Under the pieces are notes generated by a model that did no database searches, was not told where the DNA came from, and saw only the letters and a list, made by a program, of their open reading frames with translations. The translations under genes were made by a program, and so were the position numbers. A stretch of 64,000 nt of DNA, from the NCBI RefSeq assembly GCF_020708045.1, contig NZ_JAJFES010000011.1:62001-126000 (forward strand), written 5' to 3'. Shown one piece after another: positions 1 through 8,081 of the stretch; positions within the stretch are counted from its first letter, which is position 1, and each line of letters opens with the position of its first letter. The DNA comes from Massilia sp. IC2-278. GTDB taxonomy: Bacteria; Pseudomonadota; Gammaproteobacteria; Burkholderiales; Burkholderiaceae_D.

Positions 1-1
1 G

Positions 2-757
2 GTATCGGCGCAGCCGCGCATCCGCCGCCTGATCGACGAGCTCCAGGACACCACCGCCTCGGTGTATTTCCTACCCGACGTGTACGTGTTCGACCTGATG
101 CAGGCACGCTTCGACAACGTCGGCGGCATGCCGGTGATCGCAATCCGCGAGACGCCCTTCATGGGCCTGAACGGGCTGGTGAAACGCGTCAGCGACATCG
201 TGCTTGCCAGCGTCATCCTGGTAGGCCTGGCGCCCCTGATGCTGGCGGTGGCGGCCGCGGTGAAGTGGACCTCGCCGGGGCCGGTGATCTTCAAGCAGCG
301 CCGCTACGGCCTGTACGGCGAGGAAATCTGGGTCTACAAGTTCCGCTCGATGACGGTCATGGACGACGGCAAGGACATCGTCCAGGCGCGCCGCAACGAC
401 GGGCGGATGACGCCGATCGGCCGCTTCCTGCGCCGCACCTCGCTCGACGAGCTGCCGCAGTTCGTCAATGTATTGCAGGGGAGGATGAGCATTGTCGGGC
501 CGCGCCCGCATGCCGTCGCCCACAACGAGCAGTACAGGAAACTGATCAAGGGCTACATGTTGCGCCACAAGGTCAAGCCGGGCATCACCGGCTGGGCCCA
601 GGTGAACGGCTTGCGCGGCGAAACGGCCACGCTCGACAAGATGGAAGCGCGCATCCAGCACGACCTCGACTACCTGCGCAACTGGTCGCTGTGGCTGGAC
701 CTGTGGATCATTTTAAAGACAGTCAAGGTTGTTTTGACGCGTGAGAACGCGTTTTAA
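2..757 (+). CDS. Undecaprenyl-phosphate sugar phosphotransferase (5' part outside window)
   Basis: This is the C-terminal 251 residues of a polyprenyl sugar-phosphate transferase (WcaJ/EpsB type), an inner-membrane enzyme that starts EPS repeat-unit synthesis by loading a sugar-1-phosphate onto undecaprenyl phosphate. The frame is open to the left edge, so the GTG at 62 is internal. Visible parts are the end of the N-terminal domain, one hydrophobic segment ([20 protein letters not shown]), then the sugar transferase domain with FKQRRYG, the KFRSM motif, SLDELPQ and [11 protein letters not shown]. The protein ends in ENAF. It heads the EPS locus, 202 bp before the GDP-fucose synthase gene. 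The first sugar (glucose or galactose) cannot be told from this sequence. Confidence 0.93.
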   Translation, partial: VSAQPRIRRLIDELQDTTASVYFLPDVYVFDLMQARFDNVGGMPVIAIRETPFMGLNGLVKRVSDIVLASVILVGLAPLMLAVAAAVKWTSPGPVIFKQRRYGLYGEEIWVYKFRSMTVMDDGKDIVQARRNDGRMTPIGRFLRRTSLDELPQFVNVLQGRMSIVGPRPHAVAHNEQYRKLIKGYMLRHKVKPGITGWAQVNGLRGETATLDKMEARIQHDLDYLRNWSLWLDLWIILKTVKVVLTRENAF

Positions 758-959
758 AACGAAGCGCAGGCGCGTGACAGCTGAGGGAACCCGGAGTTCA
801 CTTCTCGGCCTTTGCGCGCTTCGATCCTTGTCAAAGGTTGCGCTGCGTTCGACGGGTAGGCTTGCAACGGTATTGTGCCCAACCGTACGCGTGTGCGGAC
901 GGGCTTGCTGCTTCGCATTTTTGCCGCAAACGAGACCTCGTATCCATCAGGAGGGCAGC

Positions 960-1934
960 TTGAATCATCCGGATCCCCGCATTTATGTCGCCGGTCACCG
1001 CGGCCTGGTCGGCTCGGCCATCGTACGTGCGCTGCAGGCGCGCGGCCACGCCAACCTCGTCATGCGCAGCCATGACGAACTCGAACTGACCGACCAGGCC
1101 CAGGTGCGTGCATTCTTCCGCAGCGAGCGTATCGACCAGGTCTACCTGGCGGCGGCCAGGGTGGGCGGCATCCACGCCAACAACACCTATCCCGCCGAAT
1201 TCATCTACGACAACCTGCTGGTGGAGACGAACGTCGTCCACGAAGCCTGGCGTGCCGGTGTGAAGAAGCTCCTGTTCCTCGGCTCGTCCTGCATCTATCC
1301 GCGTATGGCGCAGCAGCCGATCCAGGAAGACTACCTGATGGCCGGCGAGCTGGAACCGACCAATGAACCGTACGCGATCGCCAAGATCGCCGGCATTAAA
1401 TTGTGCGAGAGCTACAACCGCCAGTACGGCACCGATTACCGCAGCGTCATGCCCACCAACCTGTATGGACCGGGCGACAACTACCACCCCGAGAACAGCC
1501 ACGTGATCCCGGCCATGATCCGGCGCTTCCACGAGGCCAGGATGGGCGCCGTGCCCGAGGTCGCGATCTGGGGCAGCGGCAAGCCGATGCGCGAGTTCCT
1601 GTATGTGGACGACATGGCCGCCGCCAGCGTGCACGTGATGAACCTTCCGCTTGACGTCTATCGCGGCAGCACCGATCCCATGCATTCGCACCTGAACGTG
1701 GGCACCGGCGTGGATGTCAGCATCGCCGAACTGGCCGGGCTGGTGAGCGACGTGGTCGGCTACACGGGGCGCATCGTGTTCGACACCTCGCGCCCGGACG
1801 GCACGCCGCGCAAGCTGCTCGACGTATCGAAGCTGCATACGCTGGGCTGGCGCGCCAGCACGCCCCTGCGCGAAGGCTTGCGGCGCGCCTACGCGGCATT
1901 TCTCGAAACGCAGGCCGTGGAGACACCGGCCTGA
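960..1934 (+). CDS. fcl: GDP-L-fucose synthase
   Basis: NADPH-dependent epimerase/reductase that turns GDP-4-keto-6-deoxy-D-mannose into GDP-L-fucose. The 324-residue length fits the family (about 320). The short-chain dehydrogenase fold shows in the Rossmann motif [11 protein letters not shown] near the N-terminus, the serine segment LGSSCIYP, and the YxxxK pair in [10 protein letters not shown] chose the TTG start at 960 because AGGAGGG lies just upstream and the protein there aligns with the family N-terminus; longer upstream reading adds only unrelated residues. Its substrate needs GDP-mannose 4,6-dehydratase (gmd), which is not in this window. manC at the far end of the locus supplies GDP-mannose, so fucose (or a related deoxysugar) is a likely EPS component. 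Confidence 0.93.
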   Translation: MNHPDPRIYVAGHRGLVGSAIVRALQARGHANLVMRSHDELELTDQAQVRAFFRSERIDQVYLAAARVGGIHANNTYPAEFIYDNLLVETNVVHEAWRAGVKKLLFLGSSCIYPRMAQQPIQEDYLMAGELEPTNEPYAIAKIAGIKLCESYNRQYGTDYRSVMPTNLYGPGDNYHPENSHVIPAMIRRFHEARMGAVPEVAIWGSGKPMREFLYVDDMAAASVHVMNLPLDVYRGSTDPMHSHLNVGTGVDVSIAELAGLVSDVVGYTGRIVFDTSRPDGTPRKLLDVSKLHTLGWRASTPLREGLRRAYAAFLETQAVETPA

Positions 1935-2035
1935 ACCGGCACCAGGGCCGGCACGGGCATCGGCAGCAAATGTATCGGCAGTAATGCGGCGGCAGTAATG
2001 CAGCGGCAGCAACGCATCATTCACGAGGAGTCATC

Positions 2036-3109
2036 TTGAAGAACCTTCATCAGGCCCGCAAGGCATCGCTTTCGGCCGTCATCCTGCTGGCGGCGGCACT
2101 AGCCGGCTGTGGCGACCGGGAAAAGGAATCGAAACCGGGCCAGGCGCTTGCCAGCGTCAACGGCGAGGAAATCACCGTGCTGCAGCTGAACGAGGAAATC
2201 CAGCGCGCCGGCGTGCCGGCGGCGCGCCAGCAGGAAGCCAGCAAACAGTTGTTGCAGGCGCTGATCGACCGCCAGCTGCTCGAGGGTGCAGCCGAGCAGG
2301 AAAAGCTCGACCGGGACCCGAAGGTGGTGCAGGCCATCGAAAGGGCGCGTTCGCTGATCGTGGCCCAGGCCTACATGCAAAAGCGCCTGGCGAACGTCGC
2401 GCGGCCTACGCCGGCCGAAGTCGAGGATTACTTCAAGCAGCATCCCGAGTTCTTCTCGAACCGCAAGCAGTTCCAGATGGACCAGCTGGTGCTTGCCGCC
2501 AAGGACCTGACACCCGAAGCGCGCGCCGCGGCCGACGCCGCCCGTTCGCTGGAAGAAGTGGCGGTCTGGCTCGACGCACACCAGGTCAAGTACGGCCGCG
2601 CCCAGGTCACACGCAGCACTTCCGAGCTGAATCCGCAATTGTCCAAGAAGTTGCTGGGCATGTCGAAGAACCAGCTGTTCAGCGTGCGCGAGGGCGAGCA
2701 CGCCATGCTGCTGGCGGTGGCCGATGTCCGCGACGCACCGGTGCCGCTGGAAGTGGCCGCGCCCCAGATCGAAAAATACCTGATGAGCAACAAGAACAAG
2801 GAACTCGCCGCGGCCGAGGTCGAGCGCCTGCGCCAGCACGCGAAGATCGAGTACCTGAACAAGGAGCTGGCCGCAGGGCCGAAGGCGGCGCCGGCCAGCA
2901 TGACGGCGCCTGCGGCGCCATCCGCGGCGGCCGGCACGGCGCCTGCGCAGGACGGCATGGCAGCGGGCATCGTGGAAGGGCATTCGGAGAGCAGTGCGTC
3001 TGGCGCGGCGGCCGATGGCGTAGCCCCGGATACGCCGGCGCCCGATGCGCCGATGTCGCCCGCACCTGACCATGCCGCCGTCGACCGCGGCGTGGCCGGC
3101 CTGAAGTGA
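2036..3109 (+). CDS. epsD: EpsD-family peptidyl-prolyl cis-trans isomerase lipoprotein
   Basis: SurA/PrsA-like periplasmic chaperone typical of exosortase-B EPS loci (EpsD family), thought to help fold or place export components. The TTG start follows AGGAG by 5 bases. A lipoprotein signal ends in the lipobox LAGC (Cys about residue 23). A SurA_N-like helical domain follows (about 35-140), then a PpiC-like region (about 140-265). The last ~80 residues are Ala/Pro-rich low complexity (from about AAGPKAAPAS onwards), longer than I would expect for the family and probably disordered. It is followed 31 bp later by epsE and is probably co-transcribed with it. Confidence 0.9.
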   Translation: MKNLHQARKASLSAVILLAAALAGCGDREKESKPGQALASVNGEEITVLQLNEEIQRAGVPAARQQEASKQLLQALIDRQLLEGAAEQEKLDRDPKVVQAIERARSLIVAQAYMQKRLANVARPTPAEVEDYFKQHPEFFSNRKQFQMDQLVLAAKDLTPEARAAADAARSLEEVAVWLDAHQVKYGRAQVTRSTSELNPQLSKKLLGMSKNQLFSVREGEHAMLLAVADVRDAPVPLEVAAPQIEKYLMSNKNKELAAAEVERLRQHAKIEYLNKELAAGPKAAPASMTAPAAPSAAAGTAPAQDGMAAGIVEGHSESSASGAAADGVAPDTPAPDAPMSPAPDHAAVDRGVAGLK

Positions 3110-3140
3110 ATCCGACCAGACGCATACAGGAGGAAGGACC

Positions 3141-3929
3141 ATGAAACCACTTGCACACTGGATGGCCGCGGCCGTGCTGGCACTGGGCGCAGGGGTAGCC
3201 AGCGCCGCCGAAGTCCTGCTCGGTCCGGGCGACGTGGTGCGCCTGTCGGTCTACGGCAGCCCCGATTTGTCGATCGAGACGCGGGTCAGCGAAAGCGGGG
3301 CGATTACCTTTCCGCTGCTGGGCCAGGTCGGCATCGGCGGCCTGTCGGTGGCCGCCGCCGAACGCAAGATCGGCAACCTGCTGGAAAAGGGCGGCTACCT
3401 GAAAAAGGCCGAGGTCAACATGATCATCACCACCCTGGCCAGCCAGCAGGTGTCGGTGCTGGGCCAGGTCAACCGGCCCGGGCGCTATCCGGTCGAGGGC
3501 CGGCGCAAGGTGCTCGACCTGCTGGCCATGGCGGGCGGCGCCAGCGCCGACGGCGGCGACCTGATCAGCCTGGTGCGCACGCGCGACGGCAAGACCACGC
3601 GCGAAACCATCGACGTGGTCGACATGGTGCGCAAGGGCGAACTCGACAAGGACTACGAGGTGGCCGGCGGCGACATCATCTTCGTCGAACGGGCGCCGCG
3701 CGCCTACGTCACCGGCGAAGTGCAGCGGCCCGGCGCCTTCCGCATCGAGCGCGGCATGACGGTCCAGCAGGCGATTTCCGCAGGCGGCGGCCTGACCCCG
3801 CGCGGCAGCGACAGCCGCCTGCGCATCACGCGCCGCGACGCGGCCGGCAACCCGGTCACCATCGAAGCCCGCGCCAGCGACCCGGTGCAGGTCGACGACG
3901 TGATCACGGTGCGCGAAAGCTGGTTCTGA
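3141..3929 (+). CDS. epsE: Polysaccharide export protein EpsE (Wza-like)
   Basis: Outer-membrane or periplasmic polysaccharide export (Wza/KpsD-type) protein, 262 residues. It has a signal peptide (MKPLAHW...GVASA, cleavage before AE), a polysaccharide export sequence domain (about 25-105: GPGDVVRLSVYGSPDLS, GAITFPLLGQV) and two SLBB-like beta-grasp repeats (about 108-185 and 188-255: VLGQVNRPGRYPVEG and VTGEVQRPGAFRIERG). There is no lipobox, unlike E. coli Wza. AGGAGGAAGG lies 5 bases or so before the ATG. Gene order epsD-E-F-G-xrtB matches the export core of methanolan-type EPS loci. Confidence 0.93.
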   Translation: MKPLAHWMAAAVLALGAGVASAAEVLLGPGDVVRLSVYGSPDLSIETRVSESGAITFPLLGQVGIGGLSVAAAERKIGNLLEKGGYLKKAEVNMIITTLASQQVSVLGQVNRPGRYPVEGRRKVLDLLAMAGGASADGGDLISLVRTRDGKTTRETIDVVDMVRKGELDKDYEVAGGDIIFVERAPRAYVTGEVQRPGAFRIERGMTVQQAISAGGGLTPRGSDSRLRITRRDAAGNPVTIEARASDPVQVDDVITVRESWF

Positions 3930-3942
3930 GCGGGAGCACGCC

Positions 3943-5352
3943 ATGCACCTCTACCAATTCCTCCTGCTGCTGCGCGCGCGCAGGAAGCTGATCCTGGCCA
4001 CGCTGTGCACCACCATCCTGCTGGCGCTGGGCTGGAGCCTGGTTCAGGGCAAGACCTATACCGCCACCACCTCGGTGCTGCTGAACTACAAGGGTGTCGA
4101 CCCGCTGACCGGCCTGACCATGCCCGGCCAGCTGCTGCCCGGCTATATGGCGACCCAGATCGACATCATCAGCAGCAAGAACGTGGCGCTGCGCGTGGTC
4201 GAGCGCCTGCGCATGGCCAGCAACCCGGCCGTGATCGCCCAGTTCCAGGAGGCGACCGAGGGCCGCGGCACGGTGCGCGACTGGCTGGCCGATCTGCTGC
4301 TGCGCAAGCTCGACATCAAGCCCTCGCGCGAATCGAGCGTGGTCGAGATCAGCTTCAAGGGCGCCGACCCCGGCTTCGCGGCGGCGGTGGCGAATGCCTT
4401 TGCCGAGGAATACCAGAACGTCAGCGTGCGCCTGAAAACCGAACCGATGAAAAAGGCATCCAGCTATTTCAACGAGCAGACGAAACAATTGCGCGACAAC
4501 GTGGAAACCGCGCAGGCGCGCCTGTCCAAGTACCAGCAGGACAAGGGCATCGTCAGCCTCGACAATAACCGCGTCGATATCGAACTCTCGCGCCTGAGCG
4601 ATTTGTCCGCGCAACTGGTGGCGGCGCAGACGCTGGCGCTGGAAGCCACCTCGCGCGAGCGCATGGCCGGCGGCGGCAATGCCCAGTCGCCGGACGTTGC
4701 TAACAACCCGCTGATCCAGAACCTGCGCGTGTCGCTCTCGGCGGCCGAGGCCAAGCTGGCTGAAAGCGCCTCGCGCTATGGCCGCAACCATCCCGCCTAC
4801 CAGGCCGCCAGCGCCGAAGTGGCCAAGATGCGTTCCGACCTGAACGCGGCGCTGGCGACCGTCTCGCGTAGCGTCGGCGGCAATGCCCAGGTGCTGCGCC
4901 AGCGCGAGGAAGACTTGCGCAACGCACTGGCCGCGCAAAAGGCGAAGGTGCTGGAACTGAACCGTACGCGCGACGAGCTCGGCGTGCTGCTGAAAGACCT
5001 CGACAGCGCCCAGCGCGCCTTCGACGCCGCCGCTGGGCGCTTCTCGCAGACCCGCATCGAGGCCCAGTCCGAGCAGTCCGACATCGCCGTGCTCAATCCG
5101 GCCGTGGCCCCGGCCGAGCCTTCCGGCCCGCGCATCCTGCTCAACACCCTGGTGGCGGTGCTGCTCGGCACCGTGCTCGGCGTCGGGCTGGCGCTGCTGC
5201 TCGAATTGCTGAACCGTCCGGTGCGTTCCAGCGGCGACGTCCAGGAACTGCTCGGCATCCCGGTGCTGGGCACGGTGGCCTGGCAGCCGGCGCGCCCGCG
5301 CAGCGGCCTGCGCGCCCTGATGGCGCCGCGCCGCCTGCTGCGCCTGAACTAG
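3943..5352 (+). CDS. epsF: Chain-length determinant protein EpsF (Wzz/PCP family)
   Basis: Inner-membrane polysaccharide co-polymerase that sets EPS chain length with EpsG. The 469 residues show a Wzz N-terminal region with a first membrane helix at about 16-33, a long periplasmic section with coiled-coil helices (about 165-370, rich in A/E/Q/R heptads), and a second membrane helix at about 401-423 (ILLNTLVAVLLGTVLGVGLA). The cytoplasmic tail is short and has no kinase domain, so the ATPase partner is the separate epsG product encoded 9 bp downstream. Confidence 0.93.
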   Translation: MHLYQFLLLLRARRKLILATLCTTILLALGWSLVQGKTYTATTSVLLNYKGVDPLTGLTMPGQLLPGYMATQIDIISSKNVALRVVERLRMASNPAVIAQFQEATEGRGTVRDWLADLLLRKLDIKPSRESSVVEISFKGADPGFAAAVANAFAEEYQNVSVRLKTEPMKKASSYFNEQTKQLRDNVETAQARLSKYQQDKGIVSLDNNRVDIELSRLSDLSAQLVAAQTLALEATSRERMAGGGNAQSPDVANNPLIQNLRVSLSAAEAKLAESASRYGRNHPAYQAASAEVAKMRSDLNAALATVSRSVGGNAQVLRQREEDLRNALAAQKAKVLELNRTRDELGVLLKDLDSAQRAFDAAAGRFSQTRIEAQSEQSDIAVLNPAVAPAEPSGPRILLNTLVAVLLGTVLGVGLALLLELLNRPVRSSGDVQELLGIPVLGTVAWQPARPRSGLRALMAPRRLLRLN

Positions 5353-5361
5353 GAGACATCG

Positions 5362-6228
5362 ATGAATTCCCCTATCCTGTCGCCGTTGCCGGTCGATCCC
5401 CTCGATTCCAGCATGGGCGCCCTGCTGGTGGACGCCGGCAAGCTCACGCTCGAGGGCGCCGAGCGCGCCCTGCGCATGCAGAAGGACCTCGGCATCCGCT
5501 TCGGCGAGGCCGCCGTGCGCCTGGGCCTGGTGAGCGAGGACGACGTCCAGGAAGCGCTGGCGCGCCAGTTCGCCTACCCATATTTGCCGAAAGGGCAGGC
5601 GAATCTGTCGCCGCGCCTGGTGGCCGCCTACGAGCCGTTTTCGCCCCAGGTCGAGTCGCTGCGCGCGATCCGCAGCCAGTTGATGCTGCGCTGGTTTGCG
5701 CGTGGGCACCGCGCGCTGGCCGTGCTCGGGGCGGATCCCGACGACGGCGCGGCGCTGTTCGCAGCCAACCTGGCCGTGGTGTTTTCCCAGCTCGGCGAGC
5801 AGACCCTGCTGGTCGACGCCAACCTGCGTGCGCCGCGCCAGCACGATGTGTTCGGATTGCGTGCACGCCAGGGCCTGTCCGACCTGCTGGCCGGACGTGC
5901 CGACCTCGATGTGGTGCTGCGCGTGGGCGGCTTCGTCGACCTCTCGGTACTGCCGGCCGGCACGTTGCCGCCGAATCCGCAGGAACTGCTCAGCCGCGAC
6001 ACCTTCCGCACGCTCGATGCCTCGCTCGCCAGCCGCTACGACGTGGTGCTGTACGACCTCGCACCCTTCGGCGCCGGAGCCGATGCGCTGGCGGTGGCGG
6101 CGCGCGCCGGCGGCGTGCTGCTGGCGGTACGCAAGGACCATACCCGCGTGGTCCAACTGGCGCGCATGAGCGAGCAACTGGCCGAGGCCGGGGCCGAGGT
6201 GGTCGGCGCGGTGGTGATGGAGTTTTGA
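5362..6228 (+). CDS. epsG: EpsG-type chain-length regulator with degenerate ATP-binding site
   Basis: Member of the BY-kinase/MinD-like family that partners EpsF, 288 residues. The N-terminal part (about 15-75, MGALLVDAGKLTLEGAERAL) resembles a GspE/MshE N-terminal domain. The ATPase core starts near residue 115. The Walker A region reads VLGADPDDGAALFAANLAVV (120-140), so the glycine-rich P-loop and its Lys/Ser are missing. Walker A' is present but altered (LLVDANLRAP, about 149-158; Asp-Ala-Asn instead of Asp-Ala-Asp), and the Walker B region is VVLYDLAPF. No tyrosine cluster is present at the C-terminus. By position it is epsG, but catalytic activity looks doubtful. Its stop codon abuts the xrtB ATG directly. 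Confidence 0.88.
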   Translation: MNSPILSPLPVDPLDSSMGALLVDAGKLTLEGAERALRMQKDLGIRFGEAAVRLGLVSEDDVQEALARQFAYPYLPKGQANLSPRLVAAYEPFSPQVESLRAIRSQLMLRWFARGHRALAVLGADPDDGAALFAANLAVVFSQLGEQTLLVDANLRAPRQHDVFGLRARQGLSDLLAGRADLDVVLRVGGFVDLSVLPAGTLPPNPQELLSRDTFRTLDASLASRYDVVLYDLAPFGAGADALAVAARAGGVLLAVRKDHTRVVQLARMSEQLAEAGAEVVGAVVMEF

Positions 6229-7158
6229 ATGACGACCCAGGTGCGTCCCGGACCGGCAGCGCCGCCGCTGGCACCAGCAGCGTCAGGGCCCGCCGATCCG
6301 CCACTGCAGGCACGCCTGCGCGCCGCGCTCCCCGAATGGTGGCCGGTGCTGGCCGGGCTGGCAGCGCTGTTCCTGCCGACCATGTATTCGCTGTTCACCG
6401 GCGCCTGGATCGGTGAAGAACAGGCGCATGGGCCGATGATCTTCGCGCTGGCATTGTGGCTGGGCTGGCGCAAGTGGCCCGATGCCCTGGCCAGGCCGGC
6501 CGCACCGTCCTGGCTGGCCTGGCCGCTGCTGATGCTCGGCCTGGCGCTGTACCTGCTGGGCCGCTCGCAGCAGATATTGATGTTCGAGATCGGCTCCATC
6601 ATCGTGGTGCTGGCGGCGGTCATGCTGGCCAAGCTGGGCGCGCGCGCCTTGCGCGTGCTGTGGTTTCCCTTCTTCTTCATGCTGTTCATGGTGCCGCTGC
6701 CGAGCGAAGTCGTGGCCGCCGTTACCATGCCCATGAAAATGGCGGTGTCCTGGGCCACCGAGCATTTGTTGTTTGCCGCCGGCTACCCGATCGCGCGCTC
6801 CGGTGTGATCCTGCAGATCGGCCAATACCAGCTGCTGGTGGCCGACGCCTGCGCCGGCCTGCAGACCCTGCTCACGCTCGAGGCGCTCGGCCTGTTCTAC
6901 CTGAACCTGATGCGCCATCCTTCGGCCTTCCGCAACATCGGCCTGGCGATCCTGATCATTCCGATCTCGTTTTCCGCGAACGTGATCCGCGTGATCACCC
7001 TGACCCTGGTCACCTATTACCTGGGTGACGCCGCCGGCCAGGGTTTCCTGCACGGCTTTGCAGGCATGGTGCTGTTCCTCACCGCGCTGGTGCTGATCCT
7101 TGCGGTCGATTCAGGCTTGCAATGGTATGTCGCACGGCGCAGGGGAGGGGCCCGATGA
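6229..7158 (+). CDS. xrtB: Exosortase B (EpsH)
   Basis: Multi-pass inner-membrane cysteine transpeptidase/protease that recognises C-terminal PEP-CTERM signals and removes or transfers the tail. The 309 residues contain about eight hydrophobic segments. The exosortase catalytic triad is visible: Cys208 in ADACAGLQTLL, Arg254 in FSANVIRVITL and His275 in GFLHGFAGM. XrtB is the exosortase found within EPS loci beside epsG and epsI. The start is the ATG directly after the epsG stop. Likely substrates in the window are the two PEP-CTERM proteins at 27.7 and 32.8 kb, although PEP-CTERM proteins in such genomes may also be served by other exosortases encoded elsewhere. Confidence 0.95.
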   Translation: MTTQVRPGPAAPPLAPAASGPADPPLQARLRAALPEWWPVLAGLAALFLPTMYSLFTGAWIGEEQAHGPMIFALALWLGWRKWPDALARPAAPSWLAWPLLMLGLALYLLGRSQQILMFEIGSIIVVLAAVMLAKLGARALRVLWFPFFFMLFMVPLPSEVVAAVTMPMKMAVSWATEHLLFAAGYPIARSGVILQIGQYQLLVADACAGLQTLLTLEALGLFYLNLMRHPSAFRNIGLAILIIPISFSANVIRVITLTLVTYYLGDAAGQGFLHGFAGMVLFLTALVLILAVDSGLQWYVARRRGGAR

Positions 7159-8081
7159 ACCGCCGCTTCCTGGCCAGCCTGGTGCTCGGCCTGGGCATGG
7201 CCGGCACCTCGGCGCTGACCGGCGCGCTGACGCCCGGCGTCAGGCTGGCCCAGGGTCAGGCGCCGTTCCAGCTCGAGACCATGATCCCGCAGCGCTTCGG
7301 CGCCTGGCAGCTCGACCCCAGCGTAGTGCCGCTCACGCCCGATCCCGAGCAGCAGGGCATGCTCAAGAAACTCTACGACCAGACCCTGTCGCGCACCTAC
7401 ATCGATGCGGCGGGACGGCGCGTGATGCTGTCGATTGCCTATGGCGGCGACCAGAGCAAGGCGCTGCAACTGCACCTGCCCGAAGTCTGTTATGTGGCCC
7501 AGGGCTTCCAGCTGGTGCGCGACGGCGCCGGCAGCCTGGCCACGCAATACGGCGCGCTGCCGGTCAAGCGCCTGGTGGCGCGCCAGGGGCAGCGCAACGA
7601 GCCGATCACCTACTGGATCACGATCGGCGACAAGGCCACGCGTTCGGGCATCGAGCAAAAACTGCGGCGCCTCGCCTACGGCCTGTCGGGCGAGATTCCC
7701 GACGGGATGCTGGTGCGGGTGTCCAGCATAGGCGTGGATGACACCCGTGCCTACGCGTTGCAGGACCAGTTCGTGGCCGAGATGCTGGCCGGCCTCGATG
7801 CGCCCAGCCGTGCACGCCTGATTGGCGCCTCGGTGGCGGGGCAGGCCGGGCAGGGCGAAGGACCCGCCACGCAGCAGCCGCTGCAGCGGGCGCCTCGGCA
7901 ACAGGCGCGGCAGGAAGCGCGGCAAGAAGCTCGACAACAAGCGCAACAAGAAGCTCGACAACCAGCGCGGCATGAAGCACATCAAGAGGCGCGGCAAATT
8001 GCGCAGCAAGCCGTGGCGCCGGCGGCACAACACCAGGCGCAGCAAGCCGTGGAGCAGACCATGGAGCACAAAACGCGATGA
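7155..8081 (+). CDS. epsI: EpsI-family protein with long Gln/Ala/Arg-rich C-terminal tail
   Basis: EpsI-domain protein found as the partner of exosortases; its exact activity is unsettled. The ATG at 7155 overlaps the xrtB stop (ATGA), so I reject longer upstream starts. An N-terminal hydrophobic segment (LASLVLGLGMAGTSALTGAL) leads into the EpsI domain (about 25-225), which has the family's Cys in LHLPEVCYVAQG. The C-terminal ~75 residues are low complexity, with near-repeats of RQEARQ/RQQAQQEARQ, which is not typical of the family. The 3' end also overlaps the next gene by ATGA, so the tail is truly in frame up to the next start. Confidence 0.9.
   Translation: MNRRFLASLVLGLGMAGTSALTGALTPGVRLAQGQAPFQLETMIPQRFGAWQLDPSVVPLTPDPEQQGMLKKLYDQTLSRTYIDAAGRRVMLSIAYGGDQSKALQLHLPEVCYVAQGFQLVRDGAGSLATQYGALPVKRLVARQGQRNEPITYWITIGDKATRSGIEQKLRRLAYGLSGEIPDGMLVRVSSIGVDDTRAYALQDQFVAEMLAGLDAPSRARLIGASVAGQAGQGEGPATQQPLQRAPRQQARQEARQEARQQAQQEARQPARHEAHQEARQIAQQAVAPAAQHQAQQAVEQTMEHKTR

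Noticed and set aside
3904..6177. A very long open frame (757 codons) on the minus strand opposite epsF/epsG
   Set aside because: It has no domain, has His/Gln/Ala-rich nonsense composition and mirrors the third-codon GC bias of the real genes on the + strand. A similar 973-codon frame opposite the S41 protease (57836-60757) is rejected for the same reason.
7850..8080. CRISPR-like or satellite tandem repeat at the 3' end of epsI
   Set aside because: The repeats are short, degenerate and in frame, with no spacers of constant length. They are coding repeats, not an array.
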